DNA of 64,000 nt, taken from the NCBI GenBank assembly GCA_001783715.1, contig MFNF01000042.1:1-64000 (forward strand), given 5' to 3'. Made by a program: the position numbers and the translations under genes. Shown one piece after another: positions 9,354-18,226 of this stretch (within the stretch, counting starts at the first letter, position 1; the number at the start of each line of letters is the position of its first letter). The DNA comes from Candidatus Lambdaproteobacteria bacterium RIFOXYD2_FULL_56_26 (lineage in GTDB: Bacteria; SAR324; XYD2-FULL-50-16). The notes under the pieces were generated by a model. The model made no database searches, was not told where the DNA came from, and saw only the letters and a list, made by a program, of their open reading frames with translations.

Positions 9354-11246
9354 ATGCGCCTTTCCACCCGGCTGATTCAATTTGAACATCTGCTCAAGCG
9401 TCACCAGAGCTTGGGGGGCCGGGAGATCGGGGCCTTTGCCTCGATCCGGCGGGAGATCAAGGAGCTGGAACGGCAGATCGACATCCTGATCCTGGCCGGG
9501 TCGGAGCTGAACGACACCATGAAGGACCGGCGCAACGGAATGGAGATCATTCTCAATTCCGCCTGCAAGCTGACCAACGCCGACGGAGGAACCCTCTACA
9601 TGATTGCGGAGGAGTACTTCGACGAACCGCTCAACCCCGGTGAACTCAAGGCCACCTACCTCAACTTTGAAGTGCTGCAAAACACCACCATGGGGGTTTT
9701 GCTGCAACGAAAAAGCGACGAAGAATTTTTTCTCCCCCCGGTGCCCATGCAGGTGGGCGGGGTCAAGAACCTCAACAACGTCTCCGCCTACTGTGCCAAT
9801 ACCGGGCAGGTGATCAACATCGCAGACGTTTACAATGCCCAGGGGTTCGACTTCTCGGGGACCCGCAAATACGATGAACAGACCGGCTACCGCAGCAAAT
9901 CTATGCTGGTGATCCCCTTGCGGGACCATGAAAACGAGATCATCGGGGTTTTGCAGCTGATCAATCGGAAAAAGGACAATGGCGAGGTGATCCCCTTTGC
10001 CCCGGCCGACCAAGCGGTGGTCCAGGCGATCAGTTACCAGGCCGCAGTTTCCTTGACCACCGAAAAACTGGTCGGCGAACAACGGGCGCTCTTTGCCGCT
10101 TTTGTTCAGGTCTTGGCCGAAGGACTGGGCGAAAAAAGCCCCTACAACTTTGGGCACATCAACCGGGTGGCCCATCTGACCGAGATCATCGCCGGAGCGA
10201 TCAACCAATACGACCAAGGCCCTTACGCCAACCTGGGCTTCAACCAGGACCAGATGGACGAGCTTCGTCTGGCCGGGTGGATGCACGACATCGGCAAACT
10301 GACCACCCCCGAAAACGTGGTCAGCAAACAGCTGAAGCTGGAGGTTTTGGCCGACCGGTTTGAGCTGGTGGTCCAGCGATACAATTCCAAGATCAAGGAC
10401 CTGGAGATTGAGCTGCTGCAAGCCAAGGTGAAGGCCTTGGAGACCGGCACCAACCCCGAGGAAATCCGAGCGCTGACCGAGAAGACCAATGGCGAGATCA
10501 AGGGGTTGGAACAGGAATTGGTTGGCCTGATGAGCTTCAACTTTGGCGGCGAATTTATGGCCGATGAAAAAATTGCCGCCATCAAGAGCGCTGCCCAAAA
10601 GACAGCCACCCAACACTTTAAGGTCCAGTTTGAGCAGGGGATCAACACTCCCTACGTGGGCAAGGTGGAACTGTTGGCCAACCCGGTCCAGGAACCGCTG
10701 TTGACCCAATTGGAGCAAGACCTGCTTTCGATCAAAAAGGGAACCTTGTCCGAAGCGGAGCGGCAAATCATCAATGACCATGCGGACCGCAGCTGGCGTT
10801 GGCTGTTCAAGCTGCCTTTCCCGCGTAAGATGCTGAAGCTGCCGCTTTATTCCGCCGCCCACCACGAAACCCTCAACGGCACCGGTTACCCCCACAAGTT
10901 GCGGGCCAACCAACTGCCTGCCCAGGCGAGGATCATCGCCGTGGTGGACATTTTCGAGGCTTTGACCGCCAACGACCGGCCCTACAAAAAACCGATGCCC
11001 TTGGCCAAGGCCCTGGATATCTTGGGCTTTATGGTCAAGGATGGGCACCTGGACCCGGAGATCTGCAAGATCTTCCTGCTTTCGGGGCAATGTGAAGCTT
11101 GGGCCAATGCCAACCTCTTGCCCGAACAGTTGGGTCCCTTGGACCTGAAAGGCTGGGTCGAGCGGTTTTACCCCGCCCACTTCGACCCGGACCTCCCCGC
11201 CTACCAAGCCGCTCAACTCGCCCGTTCCGAACAGGCCCAAGAATGA
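9354..11246 (+). CDS. GAF/HD-GYP domain cyclic-di-GMP phosphodiesterase
   Basis: Likely hydrolyses c-di-GMP. A short coiled coil leads into a GAF sensor domain (about residues 60-240, including STGQVINIADVYNA-type strands and SMLVIPLRDHENEIIGVLQLIN). The HD-GYP domain follows: the first metal His in HINRVAHLTE, HDIGK at about 311, HHETLNGTGYP at about 502 and the DIFEALTANDRPYKK helix. The spacing between HDIGK and HHE is about 190 residues, far above the usual 55-60. It is filled by a coiled-coil insertion rich in Glu/Lys/Leu. ATG 9354 is preferred to the upstream TTG. Its ATGA end overlaps the next gene. Confidence 0.92.
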   Translation: MRLSTRLIQFEHLLKRHQSLGGREIGAFASIRREIKELERQIDILILAGSELNDTMKDRRNGMEIILNSACKLTNADGGTLYMIAEEYFDEPLNPGELKATYLNFEVLQNTTMGVLLQRKSDEEFFLPPVPMQVGGVKNLNNVSAYCANTGQVINIADVYNAQGFDFSGTRKYDEQTGYRSKSMLVIPLRDHENEIIGVLQLINRKKDNGEVIPFAPADQAVVQAISYQAAVSLTTEKLVGEQRALFAAFVQVLAEGLGEKSPYNFGHINRVAHLTEIIAGAINQYDQGPYANLGFNQDQMDELRLAGWMHDIGKLTTPENVVSKQLKLEVLADRFELVVQRYNSKIKDLEIELLQAKVKALETGTNPEEIRALTEKTNGEIKGLEQELVGLMSFNFGGEFMADEKIAAIKSAAQKTATQHFKVQFEQGINTPYVGKVELLANPVQEPLLTQLEQDLLSIKKGTLSEAERQIINDHADRSWRWLFKLPFPRKMLKLPLYSAAHHETLNGTGYPHKLRANQLPAQARIIAVVDIFEALTANDRPYKKPMPLAKALDILGFMVKDGHLDPEICKIFLLSGQCEAWANANLLPEQLGPLDLKGWVERFYPAHFDPDLPAYQAAQLARSEQAQE

Positions 11247-12814
11247 GAGCTTGGGCGCTCACCGGTCTGGCCCTTTGGTTTTTCTTGGCCCCCCTTTGTG
11301 GGCTGGCCCAAGAGCTCAAGGGCTATCAGGCGGAAGTCTCCCAGGAGATCACCGACAAGGACGTGGTTTATGCCCGGAATCTGGCCTTCGGCAAGTTGCG
11401 GGAGCTGGTGGTCCAAGCGGCGGTTTTGGAACTCTTGGGCGAAGGGATGTACAACGAGTTTCGGGCCGATGACTCCTTTGGCCGCCGGTTGGATTCCAGC
11501 CGTTATCTGGCCAGCGTCAAGGTCCTCAAGGAGGAACGGCAGGCCAACCTCTTTTTGATGCGCATCGAAGGGTTGGTGGATGTCACCAGCCTGACAGACC
11601 GGCTCCAGGAGATGAACCTGATCCTCAAGGGAGACCCTTGGGTCAAGGTTTCCTTGTGGGTGGAAGGGGGTCTACAGTTGCCCAAAGAGGCACTGTTGGA
11701 ACGGCTGAAGCTCTTCCACTTGACCGTGGTTTCCACCGAATCCTTGAAGCTGGACAAAAGCCTGGACAAAAGCCAGCCCAGCTTTGCGCAGTCCCTGTTC
11801 CCGGAACGGGGCACCGCCGAAGTGGCTTTGTTGGTCGAACCCAAAAAGGCGACCCAAGGGGAGCTGTACGGCGGGGTCGGCCTGAGGGTGTTTCGCAAGG
11901 CCGGTTTAAGCTCCCTGGGCAGCTTTTCCATGTCCCTTGAGCCCTTTTCCGAAGGGCAACTGCCCCAGGCCTTGGCGGGCCGGGACAAAAGCTTTTTGGC
12001 CCTGTTTTCCCTCAGTTCCTTGGCTCTGCCTGCCTTCCGGGAAGGGGAAAGTTCTAGCCTGGAGATGGAGGTGCAGGGTCTGAGGAGCCCGGAGCTGCAA
12101 AGCCAGTTTGAAACCCATGTGCTCAAACCCAACCCTTCGGTGGCCGGATTTTGGCTCAAAGAGTTGAGCCAAAACAAGGCGGTCTATCAGGTCCAAGCGA
12201 AACAGGAATTGCCGGTCCTGTTGGAAAACCTGAAAAAGGCCAACCCGTATTTTTATTTTGAGGTGGTCAAATTTGAGGTCAATCAGTTGGTCCTCAAAGC
12301 GGAATACAAGCTGGGCAGGCAAGTGGTGCCGGTCAAGCCCATGAACTTGGACCCCAAGTTGATGACCGAGATTGCCCAGATGCTGGACCTGGACCCCAAG
12401 GCCACCCCTCCTTCGGACTGGCTGCCCACGGTGGGCGAGGTGGAGCCGAACAACAATTCCCTGGCCCTCAACCAGCTTCCGACCAAGGTTCTGGTTTACG
12501 GACAGATCAGCAGCCGGGCCGATGAGGATCTTTTTGAGATCGAGCCGGTTGCGGGCATGAAAACCTTGACCTTGGAGTGGGCCAAGGTCGGCAAAACCGA
12601 CCTGAGCCCCCAGATCAAACTGTACGATGAAAACCTTGGTTACCTGAACCAATACAACCTGTTGGGCACTAAACACACCAAGATCCCCATCTCCCTGCCC
12701 GAAGTGCCCCACGGCCCGCTTTATTTGAGGATTGGCGACCGGGTTGGGTTCATCCAAGGGGAAACCGGGGGGTTCAAGTCCTACAAGTACCTGATTCGTA
12801 TCACCTGGAAGTAG
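11243..12814 (+). CDS. Exported protein with C-terminal PPC-type domain
   Basis: A 523-aa protein with a signal peptide (LTGLALWFFLAPLCGLAQ). The N-terminal half resembles envelope or flagellar accessory proteins of the FlgT/LPP20 kind (VVYARNLAFGKLRELVVQAAV), but I cannot assign it. The last 120 residues begin with VEPNNNSLALNQL and continue with a strand-rich LYVRIGDRVG-type fold typical of bacterial pre-peptidase C-terminal domains, used for secretion or surface retention. Start ATG 11243 overlaps the HD-GYP stop by four bases, so it is translationally coupled to the c-di-GMP phosphodiesterase. That suggests a surface or motility role, as inference. Confidence 0.7.
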   Translation: MRAWALTGLALWFFLAPLCGLAQELKGYQAEVSQEITDKDVVYARNLAFGKLRELVVQAAVLELLGEGMYNEFRADDSFGRRLDSSRYLASVKVLKEERQANLFLMRIEGLVDVTSLTDRLQEMNLILKGDPWVKVSLWVEGGLQLPKEALLERLKLFHLTVVSTESLKLDKSLDKSQPSFAQSLFPERGTAEVALLVEPKKATQGELYGGVGLRVFRKAGLSSLGSFSMSLEPFSEGQLPQALAGRDKSFLALFSLSSLALPAFREGESSSLEMEVQGLRSPELQSQFETHVLKPNPSVAGFWLKELSQNKAVYQVQAKQELPVLLENLKKANPYFYFEVVKFEVNQLVLKAEYKLGRQVVPVKPMNLDPKLMTEIAQMLDLDPKATPPSDWLPTVGEVEPNNNSLALNQLPTKVLVYGQISSRADEDLFEIEPVAGMKTLTLEWAKVGKTDLSPQIKLYDENLGYLNQYNLLGTKHTKIPISLPEVPHGPLYLRIGDRVGFIQGETGGFKSYKYLIRITWK

Positions 12815-12852
12815 CGCTTCGCCCCCGTCCCGTCTCTTTTTGGGGAGTTCCC

Positions 12853-14373
12853 ATGGCTCAACCCATTCCCTTTGTCATCAGCCCCGCCCTGCGGCTTTCC
12901 GCCAACGGAGCCAACCTGATCGGTGCGGCTTTTACCACCTTTTATTTTTTGGTCCTGGACCCGGTCTCCTTGGTGGGCCTGTCCCCGGAGGCCAAGGGGA
13001 ACCTGTTGGTCTTCATTTTGGCCAACACCGCCATGGTCTTTGCACTGGCAATCTTTTTTGAGCACCGGAACTTCAAAAAAAACACTCCCACCGGACCGGT
13101 GGAGCAGCTGGAGTTTTTGTTTTACCTCCCCCGGTTGACCCTGCACTTCGGAATGGCCGCTTGGACCTGGATGGGGCTGGCAATGGCCTTTTACGGGGTG
13201 CTGGTGCTGGACCAACCTTGGGTGATCGGGTTCCACCAGTTTGTGGGCATCACCTTGGCCGGAGGAGCGCTGGGCAATTTTGGAGCCTACCTTTTGACCG
13301 ACCTGCTGGCCAAACGGGAGGCGGCCCGTTTGCTGCCGGACCTGGAGGTGTCGGAGGCCCCCAAGGGGGCAAGGCTAGGCCGGATGTTTTTGATTGTCTT
13401 TGGCCTGTTGAGCCTGATCCCTTTGTTGATGGTCGGCTGGTATGGGGCGTTTTTTAAGGCCAACCAGGAGCGGGGGGTGGAGGACCCCCAGTTTTATATC
13501 ATCTCGGCGGCGTTGTTTTTCCTGACCCTTTCGGTGCTGGTTGCCGGGGTGGGGCTGGCTTGGACCGGCAGTCGGCTGCTCAAACCCTTGCGGGAGATCA
13601 CCAAGTTTTTGGGTTTCATCGCCCTGGGCCGTTTTGACTACCGGTTGGACGTTTTGACCGACGATGAAATCGGTTATTTGGCCGGACAAATCAACAAGAT
13701 GGCCAAAGGGCTGAGCGAACGGGAACGGATCCGGGACCTCTTTGGCCGGTATGTCAACGAACAGGTGCTGGACGAAATCTCCTCGGGCCGACTGCAACTG
13801 GAAACCGGCGGCAGGGAGGCCAAGCTGACCATCCTTTTTACCGACCTCCGAGGCTTCAGCGCCCTGGCGGAACAGCAGGGAGCCCAAGAAATCATGGCCC
13901 TGTTGAACCGGTATTTTGAGGTGATGACCAACGTGATCATGGACCATGGGGGCTCGGTTTTGGAGTTTTTGGGGGACGGAATCCTGGCCATTTTTGGCGC
14001 TCCGGTGCCCCTGGAAAACTGCTCCGAACGGGCAGCCATGGCTTGCCTGGAGATGAGCCATAGGCTGCGGAGCCTCAACGAAGAATGGGCCAAAGCCGGG
14101 CAGCCGACCTTGGAGATGGGCATGGGGCTTCACTACGGGGAGGCCAACGTCGGCAACCTGGGCTCTACCCGTTGTATGCGCTACAGTGTGGTGGGAGACA
14201 CGGTCAACTTGGCTTCCCGGATTGAGCAATTCAACAAGGTGCTGGGCAGCCACATCCTGGTCAGCAGCGACGTGGCCCACCGCCTGGGCCTCGGTTTTCG
14301 CCTGACCCCCAAAGGCCACCACCCGGTCAAGGGCCGGGAGCAGGCGGTGGAGCTGTTTGAGCTTTCGGCCTGA
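12853..14373 (+). CDS. Membrane class III adenylate/guanylate cyclase with HAMP domain
   Basis: A 506-aa integral membrane protein. About five to six N-terminal hydrophobic segments (residues 15-240) are followed by a HAMP linker (RLLKPLREITKFLGFIALG) and a catalytic domain (about 320-500). Metal aspartates lie in LFTDLRGFSAL and FLGDGILAIFGAP. The base and transition-state residues lie in VVGDTVNLASRIEQFN, with Asn and Arg conserved. It is predicted to make cAMP (or cGMP) as a homodimer. The N-terminal membrane domain resembles the sensor of adenylate cyclases with a HAMP but no recognised ligand domain. GGAG lies 6-9 bases before ATG. Confidence 0.92.
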   Translation: MAQPIPFVISPALRLSANGANLIGAAFTTFYFLVLDPVSLVGLSPEAKGNLLVFILANTAMVFALAIFFEHRNFKKNTPTGPVEQLEFLFYLPRLTLHFGMAAWTWMGLAMAFYGVLVLDQPWVIGFHQFVGITLAGGALGNFGAYLLTDLLAKREAARLLPDLEVSEAPKGARLGRMFLIVFGLLSLIPLLMVGWYGAFFKANQERGVEDPQFYIISAALFFLTLSVLVAGVGLAWTGSRLLKPLREITKFLGFIALGRFDYRLDVLTDDEIGYLAGQINKMAKGLSERERIRDLFGRYVNEQVLDEISSGRLQLETGGREAKLTILFTDLRGFSALAEQQGAQEIMALLNRYFEVMTNVIMDHGGSVLEFLGDGILAIFGAPVPLENCSERAAMACLEMSHRLRSLNEEWAKAGQPTLEMGMGLHYGEANVGNLGSTRCMRYSVVGDTVNLASRIEQFNKVLGSHILVSSDVAHRLGLGFRLTPKGHHPVKGREQAVELFELSA

Positions 14374-14524
14374 CAAACGCCCGCCCCCCGGCCTCCCAAA
14401 CCTTGACCAACGGGACCCGGTTGGAGCACAACTCCAGCAGAGAAACCCTTTCCTTCCCTGCACCGTCACCTTTGGCTGGATTGGGCAAGGCACATCCACC
14501 GTTTTTTTCCGTTTTTGAGGGCTT

Positions 14525-14860
14525 ATGTGGCTACCCATTGGGCTTTTGGCGCTTTCAAACCTGTTTATGACCTATGCTTGGTACGGTCACCTCAAGTCCC
14601 TCAAGGACCAGCCCCTGTGGGTCGCCATTCTGGTCAGTTGGGGGATTGCCTTTTTTGAGTACTGCCTCCAGGTCCCGGCCAACCGGTACGGCTACCAAAG
14701 CTTGAGCTTGGGCCAACTGAAGGTCCTGCAAGAGGTGATCAGCCTCCTGGTCTTCGCCGGTTTCGCCTTCTGGTACATGGAATTCCCTTTGACCAAAAAC
14801 TACCTCTACGCCGGCCTGTGCCTCATCGGCGCAGTGTACTTCATCTTCAGCGAACCCTGA
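14525..14860 (+). CDS. DUF486 (DMT-like) small membrane protein
   Basis: A 111-aa protein with four predicted helices. The sequence around YAWYGHLK, VSWGIAFFEYCLQVPANRYGY and FPLTKNYLYAGLCLIGAVYFIF matches the DUF486 family, relatives of half-size drug/metabolite transporter proteins. Such proteins probably act as dimers in the inner membrane, with unknown substrate. The 150 bases between it and the cyclase hold only a modest CCAAC/GGTTGG hairpin near 14407 and no clear T-run. Confidence 0.82.
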   Translation: MWLPIGLLALSNLFMTYAWYGHLKSLKDQPLWVAILVSWGIAFFEYCLQVPANRYGYQSLSLGQLKVLQEVISLLVFAGFAFWYMEFPLTKNYLYAGLCLIGAVYFIFSEP

Positions 14861-14904
14861 CCTTCCCCTTGGGTGGCCTTTCCCCCCAAGAACCGGAAAC
14901 CGCT

Positions 14905-14933
14905 TTGATTCCTCCCAGGGGATCTGTTATACT
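14905..14933 (+). promoter_or_regulatory. Sigma-70-type promoter for the pterin dehydratase gene
   Basis: TTGATT (14905-14910) and TATACT (14928-14933) are separated by exactly 17 bases, a near-consensus promoter. Transcription from about 14940 would give a leader of roughly 90 bases before ATG 15029. Confidence 0.55.
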
Positions 14934-15028
14934 GACTCCCAAGGCTCCAGGCGAGTCCTTAGGCCTGGTCGGAGACGGCGGGCAAAGGAGGGCGGGGGCG
15001 GTTTGCGGACTTGTTCGGGGAGGACCTT

Positions 15029-15337
15029 ATGCACACACAGGCGGTCAACAGACTTTCCACCCAAGAAGCCACGACTTTGGCCCAAAGCCTCCAGCCCGGT
15101 TGGGAGCTGGTGGGTGGGCATCACCTCAAGCGGGTGTACGATACCGGCAGCTTCAGCCGGGGCCTTGCGCTGGTAAACCAAGTGGGGGCGCTGGCAGACC
15201 GGATCAACCACCATCCCGATGTTTACCTGACCTTCAAGCAAGTGGTGTTCGAGATTTTCAGCCACAAGCTGGGCGGATTGACCGAAGGGGATTTTGACTT
15301 GGCTCGGCAGATTGATCTTTTGGTCTTGGGGACGTAA
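15029..15337 (+). CDS. phhB: 4a-hydroxytetrahydrobiopterin dehydratase (pterin carbinolamine dehydratase)
   Basis: A 102-aa cytosolic enzyme that dehydrates 4a-hydroxy-tetrahydropterin, recycling the cofactor of aromatic amino acid hydroxylases. The signature NHHPDVYLTFKQVVFEI carries the catalytic His pair and is followed by SHKLGGLTEGDFDLARQID, as in the family. Start ATG 15029 has GGGAGG at a good distance; the longer frame from TTG 15011 is less likely. No aromatic hydroxylase is nearby. In bacteria the family also serves other pterin pathways such as the molybdopterin and folate routes. Confidence 0.86.
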   Translation: MHTQAVNRLSTQEATTLAQSLQPGWELVGGHHLKRVYDTGSFSRGLALVNQVGALADRINHHPDVYLTFKQVVFEIFSHKLGGLTEGDFDLARQIDLLVLGT

Positions 15338-15347
15338 AGAACGGGGC

Positions 15348-15941
15348 TTAAGAAGCCTTTGGCGGGAGTAGGAAGGGCTGCACCACCAAGCGGACCATTT
15401 TCATCCCTTCGGCCATTTTCTCCCGGGTCACCTGTTCTCCGCTCAAGGAGAGGTAGGAGTTCCAAAAGGCGCTCAACAGCCAGATCACCTGGGTCAAACG
15501 GCCAATGGTCTCTTCGTCCAGCGGCTGGGCGAGGCCCAGGCTGATCAACCCTCGGATGCTGGCTTCAATCATCACCAGCCGTTCCTTCTGTTTTTGTAAA
15601 AACAACTCTTTGAGCGGTCCTTCCTGGGCGACCAACGTCACCATTTCTCGACTGAAAAACCGATACTCCCACTCGGCCTCGGAGACCTGGGCAAACATCC
15701 GGTCCATCGCCTCTAGGCTTGGGATTGGAAGTTGGGCATCGGTTCCGGTCAACTGGTCAAAACAACATTCCATCTCTTGGAACAAGGTAAGCAGGATCGC
15801 CTCCTTGTTCTTGAAATGGTAATACAGGTTGCCGGGACTAACCCCGGCAGCCTTGGCGATGTGGTTGGTGGTGACCCCTTGGCTGCCCTTTTCGTTAAAC
15901 AGTTCCAGGGCAGTCTTGAGGATTTTTTCTTTGTTGTTCAT
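15348..15941 (-). CDS. TetR/AcrR family transcriptional regulator
   Basis: A 197-aa repressor. The N-terminal helix-turn-helix is textbook: ILKTALELFNEKGSQGVTTNHIAKAAGVSPGNLYYHFKNKEAI. The C-terminal helical ligand domain is of the TetR_C type. Its start lies three bases after the stop of the DUF1302 barrel gene, so it is the last cistron of the minus-strand RND export cluster. It is a candidate for binding the paired palindromes at 20758-20805 upstream of the first pump gene. This is inference from position. Confidence 0.92.
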   Translation of the reverse strand: MNNKEKILKTALELFNEKGSQGVTTNHIAKAAGVSPGNLYYHFKNKEAILLTLFQEMECCFDQLTGTDAQLPIPSLEAMDRMFAQVSEAEWEYRFFSREMVTLVAQEGPLKELFLQKQKERLVMIEASIRGLISLGLAQPLDEETIGRLTQVIWLLSAFWNSYLSLSGEQVTREKMAEGMKMVRLVVQPFLLPPKAS

Positions 15942-15944
15942 GCC

Positions 15945-17390
15945 TTAAAAGCTATATTTGGCGGCCAACAAAAGCCGATCGTTTTTCTTGAAAGGCTCGA
16001 TCAAGGCATCAGTCTTGGGGCTGTTGTAGCTGACCAGCCCGGCCGAGAGATTGAGGGCATCAATCACATCGTAATCAAGGTTAAGCCGGTAAACCTCTCC
16101 ATCGGAATCAAAAAAATGCACCCAAATCAACCGGGTGTGGAAAGTGTCGTTGAGGGCGGCGTAGCTGGCGCTCGAATAGGCCATGCCACTGGTTTTGCCA
16201 CTGGAAAGATTGGCGGTCCAGTCCTTGACCTGCTCTACCGTTGCTTCAGCGGTCAAAGTCAGGTCCGAAATGCCCATGTATTCTACCCCCAGCATCCCTT
16301 GGGTGAGGTCCTTTTCCGCCCAGGTTTGCACCTGGGAAATGCCCGCTTGGGGATTGATCCCTTGGGCCAGCAATACCCCCAGTTGGGCGGAGGTGTCGGT
16401 CCGGGCATAAGCGACCCCTTGCTTTTGGGCCACTTCGCCTTTGACCAACAGGGAGCCAAACACTTGGTTGCCCGAAATACCCATGGATTTTATCTTTTTG
16501 TACTTGGGCCGCAAGGTCAACTGTCCCCCGGTCCGGCTGGCGGCAAAAGACTCGAAGTCCAGGTAAAAGCTTTGGCTGTAGGTGTCCGAATAATAAAGCG
16601 CAGCATCTCCACCGTTGTAGCTGACATGGGCACGGGCCAAATAACCCTTGTCCCCGGTGGGCTGCTGCTCATTGGCAACCTCTACCCCGGTGGCCCGAAG
16701 GCTGACCAGAGGGTCAAATTCCGCTCCCTTGGGGGCCACTTTGTTGGCCCGGAACTCATGGAGCCCGACCAAATCAACCTCCAGACCGCCGCTACTCCAG
16801 GCGAACTTGGTGGCGGCCACCGGAATCCTTGCATCTTCAAGGTCAACCATGCCCAATTCCCGGTTGTCCCGAGGGTTGGCCATGTCGTTGAGCTGCCCTG
16901 CATCCGACTGGCCCCAAGCGAGGATCTGCCGCCCCGCCCGGACCGAAAACCCGGCTCCCAGGTTGGCATCCAGGTAGGTGTCTCGCAGTTCCAGTTCCTT
17001 TTGTAGGCCGTCCAGGGTTTCCTGGCTGTAATGGCTGCGCCCGTTGATGCCGTAGGCGAGGTCGTAAAACCCGTTGCCGTTGGCTTTAAACTGGAGGTCC
17101 GGGCTGTACTTGTAGTCAAAGGTCAGGTTCAAGGTCTGCCGGAATTTGGTCAGCTTGTCCCGGTCCTTTTCGTAACCATACCCGGCTTCCGATTTGACAA
17201 AACCATAAAAGGCCGCCGGAGATTCGCCGGAATCCGAGTTTTCCGAGGCTGCCGGGTCCAGGGTGACCGAAGGTTGGGAAACCTCCAGATCAAAGCCGCC
17301 CCCAAAGCCGGAGTCGTCAAACTCCCCGGCCCAAAGCGTTCCCCCGGTCAAAAAGCAGGCGGCCAGAGCCAACAAAAACGGTTTGTTCAT
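15945..17390 (-). CDS. DUF1302-like outer-membrane beta-barrel protein
   Basis: A 481-aa protein with a signal peptide (LLALAACFLTGGTLWAG) and many amphipathic strands ending in LLLAAKYSF, a terminal Phe as needed for Bam insertion. The repeated YGINGRSHYSQ, GRQILAWGQSD and MANPRDNRELG motifs are typical of DUF1302 porin-like proteins. These commonly sit beside an RND transporter and a LolA-like sorting protein. It overlaps the LolA-like gene by an ATGA. It is likely the outer-membrane end of the export route. Confidence 0.8.
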   Translation of the reverse strand: MNKPFLLALAACFLTGGTLWAGEFDDSGFGGGFDLEVSQPSVTLDPAASENSDSGESPAAFYGFVKSEAGYGYEKDRDKLTKFRQTLNLTFDYKYSPDLQFKANGNGFYDLAYGINGRSHYSQETLDGLQKELELRDTYLDANLGAGFSVRAGRQILAWGQSDAGQLNDMANPRDNRELGMVDLEDARIPVAATKFAWSSGGLEVDLVGLHEFRANKVAPKGAEFDPLVSLRATGVEVANEQQPTGDKGYLARAHVSYNGGDAALYYSDTYSQSFYLDFESFAASRTGGQLTLRPKYKKIKSMGISGNQVFGSLLVKGEVAQKQGVAYARTDTSAQLGVLLAQGINPQAGISQVQTWAEKDLTQGMLGVEYMGISDLTLTAEATVEQVKDWTANLSSGKTSGMAYSSASYAALNDTFHTRLIWVHFFDSDGEVYRLNLDYDVIDALNLSAGLVSYNSPKTDALIEPFKKNDRLLLAAKYSF

Positions 17391-18193
17391 AGTCCCTTTT
17401 CCATCCGGGTGGTGGTGAACAGGCTGTCGTCCACCCCTTCGTTGTACTTGAGGTTGTCAAAGAGCAAGACGGTGGAATGTTCCCGTTTGTTTTGTACATA
17501 GGTACTCATCTCCAACTTCTTGGCGGTCCAAATCCCTTGGATTTGCTCGATCTCGGTGGCCCGGAGGATCTTGATCTTTTCGCCTTTTTTCACCCAAATC
17601 TTCCCTTGGATGACCATGAAGTTGTCTTTGCGGATCCAAGCCAGCCGTTTGAGGTAGCCGGTGTCTTGGATCACCGCTTCGGCCTTTTCCTTTTTGGGGA
17701 CCGAACCGATCACCCAGCAATCCTGACCGTCCAGGGTGTCGGATTCCTTGACCATTTGGTAGTCCCAATCTTCTACTTCCAGACCGTTCATGTCGTGGTA
17801 GCTGAAGTCGGTGCCCATGAAGCTGTCCTTCTTGTTGCCCGCAGCGATCCGTTTGACCTTGCGTAAGGCGGGCAGGTAAAGCCAGCTGTCGTCTTCTTTG
17901 GAGGGGTCGTCCCAGTCAAAGGACAAAAAGGCGGTGTTTTTAACGTCCGCCGGTTCCAAAAAGAAGTTCAGGGACTTTTTGTCTTCCCCGTAGTCCTTGC
18001 GGAACCCTTTTAGCTTGCGGGTCCTCTGCTGGTCCTTTTCATCGATCAGGATCATGGTCATTTCGCTGATCGAGGTTTCCCCCTCATCCCGTTTGTCCAC
18101 TTTTTGGATGATTTCCTTAGGGGTCAACGCCAAGGCGGTCTGGCCGTAGGCCAACAGGGCCAAGCCGGTAGTCAACCAAAGGGTTTTTTTCAT
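17387..18193 (-). CDS. Outer-membrane lipoprotein-sorting protein (LolA-like, RND-associated)
   Basis: A 268-aa protein with a signal peptide (LWLTTGLALLAYGQTALA). It shares the LolA-like fold of the family annotated as outer membrane lipoprotein-sorting protein: MTMILIDEKDQQRTRKLKGF, FLEPADVKNTAFLSF, WLYLPALRKVKRIA and MGTDFSYHDMNG. These proteins accompany HAE3-type RND pumps and probably carry a hydrophobic cargo across the periplasm. It lies 33 bases after the first RND gene and is coupled to the DUF1302 barrel by an ATGA overlap, so pump, carrier and barrel form one module. Confidence 0.82.
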   Translation of the reverse strand: MKKTLWLTTGLALLAYGQTALALTPKEIIQKVDKRDEGETSISEMTMILIDEKDQQRTRKLKGFRKDYGEDKKSLNFFLEPADVKNTAFLSFDWDDPSKEDDSWLYLPALRKVKRIAAGNKKDSFMGTDFSYHDMNGLEVEDWDYQMVKESDTLDGQDCWVIGSVPKKEKAEAVIQDTGYLKRLAWIRKDNFMVIQGKIWVKKGEKIKILRATEIEQIQGIWTAKKLEMSTYVQNKREHSTVLLFDNLKYNEGVDDSLFTTTRMEKGL

Positions 18194-18226
18194 AGAATGC
18201 TCCTTTTTTGAAAAGGTGGTCTCGGT

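Noticed and set aside
9336-11240. 634-codon antisense ORF
   Set aside because: It mirrors the GAF/HD-GYP gene; low-complexity Gly/Leu/Gln/Val/Asp composition and no domain, caused by codon bias on the opposite strand.
15732-17006. 424-codon plus-strand ORF over the DUF1302 gene
   Set aside because: Shadow frame; no signal peptide or motif.
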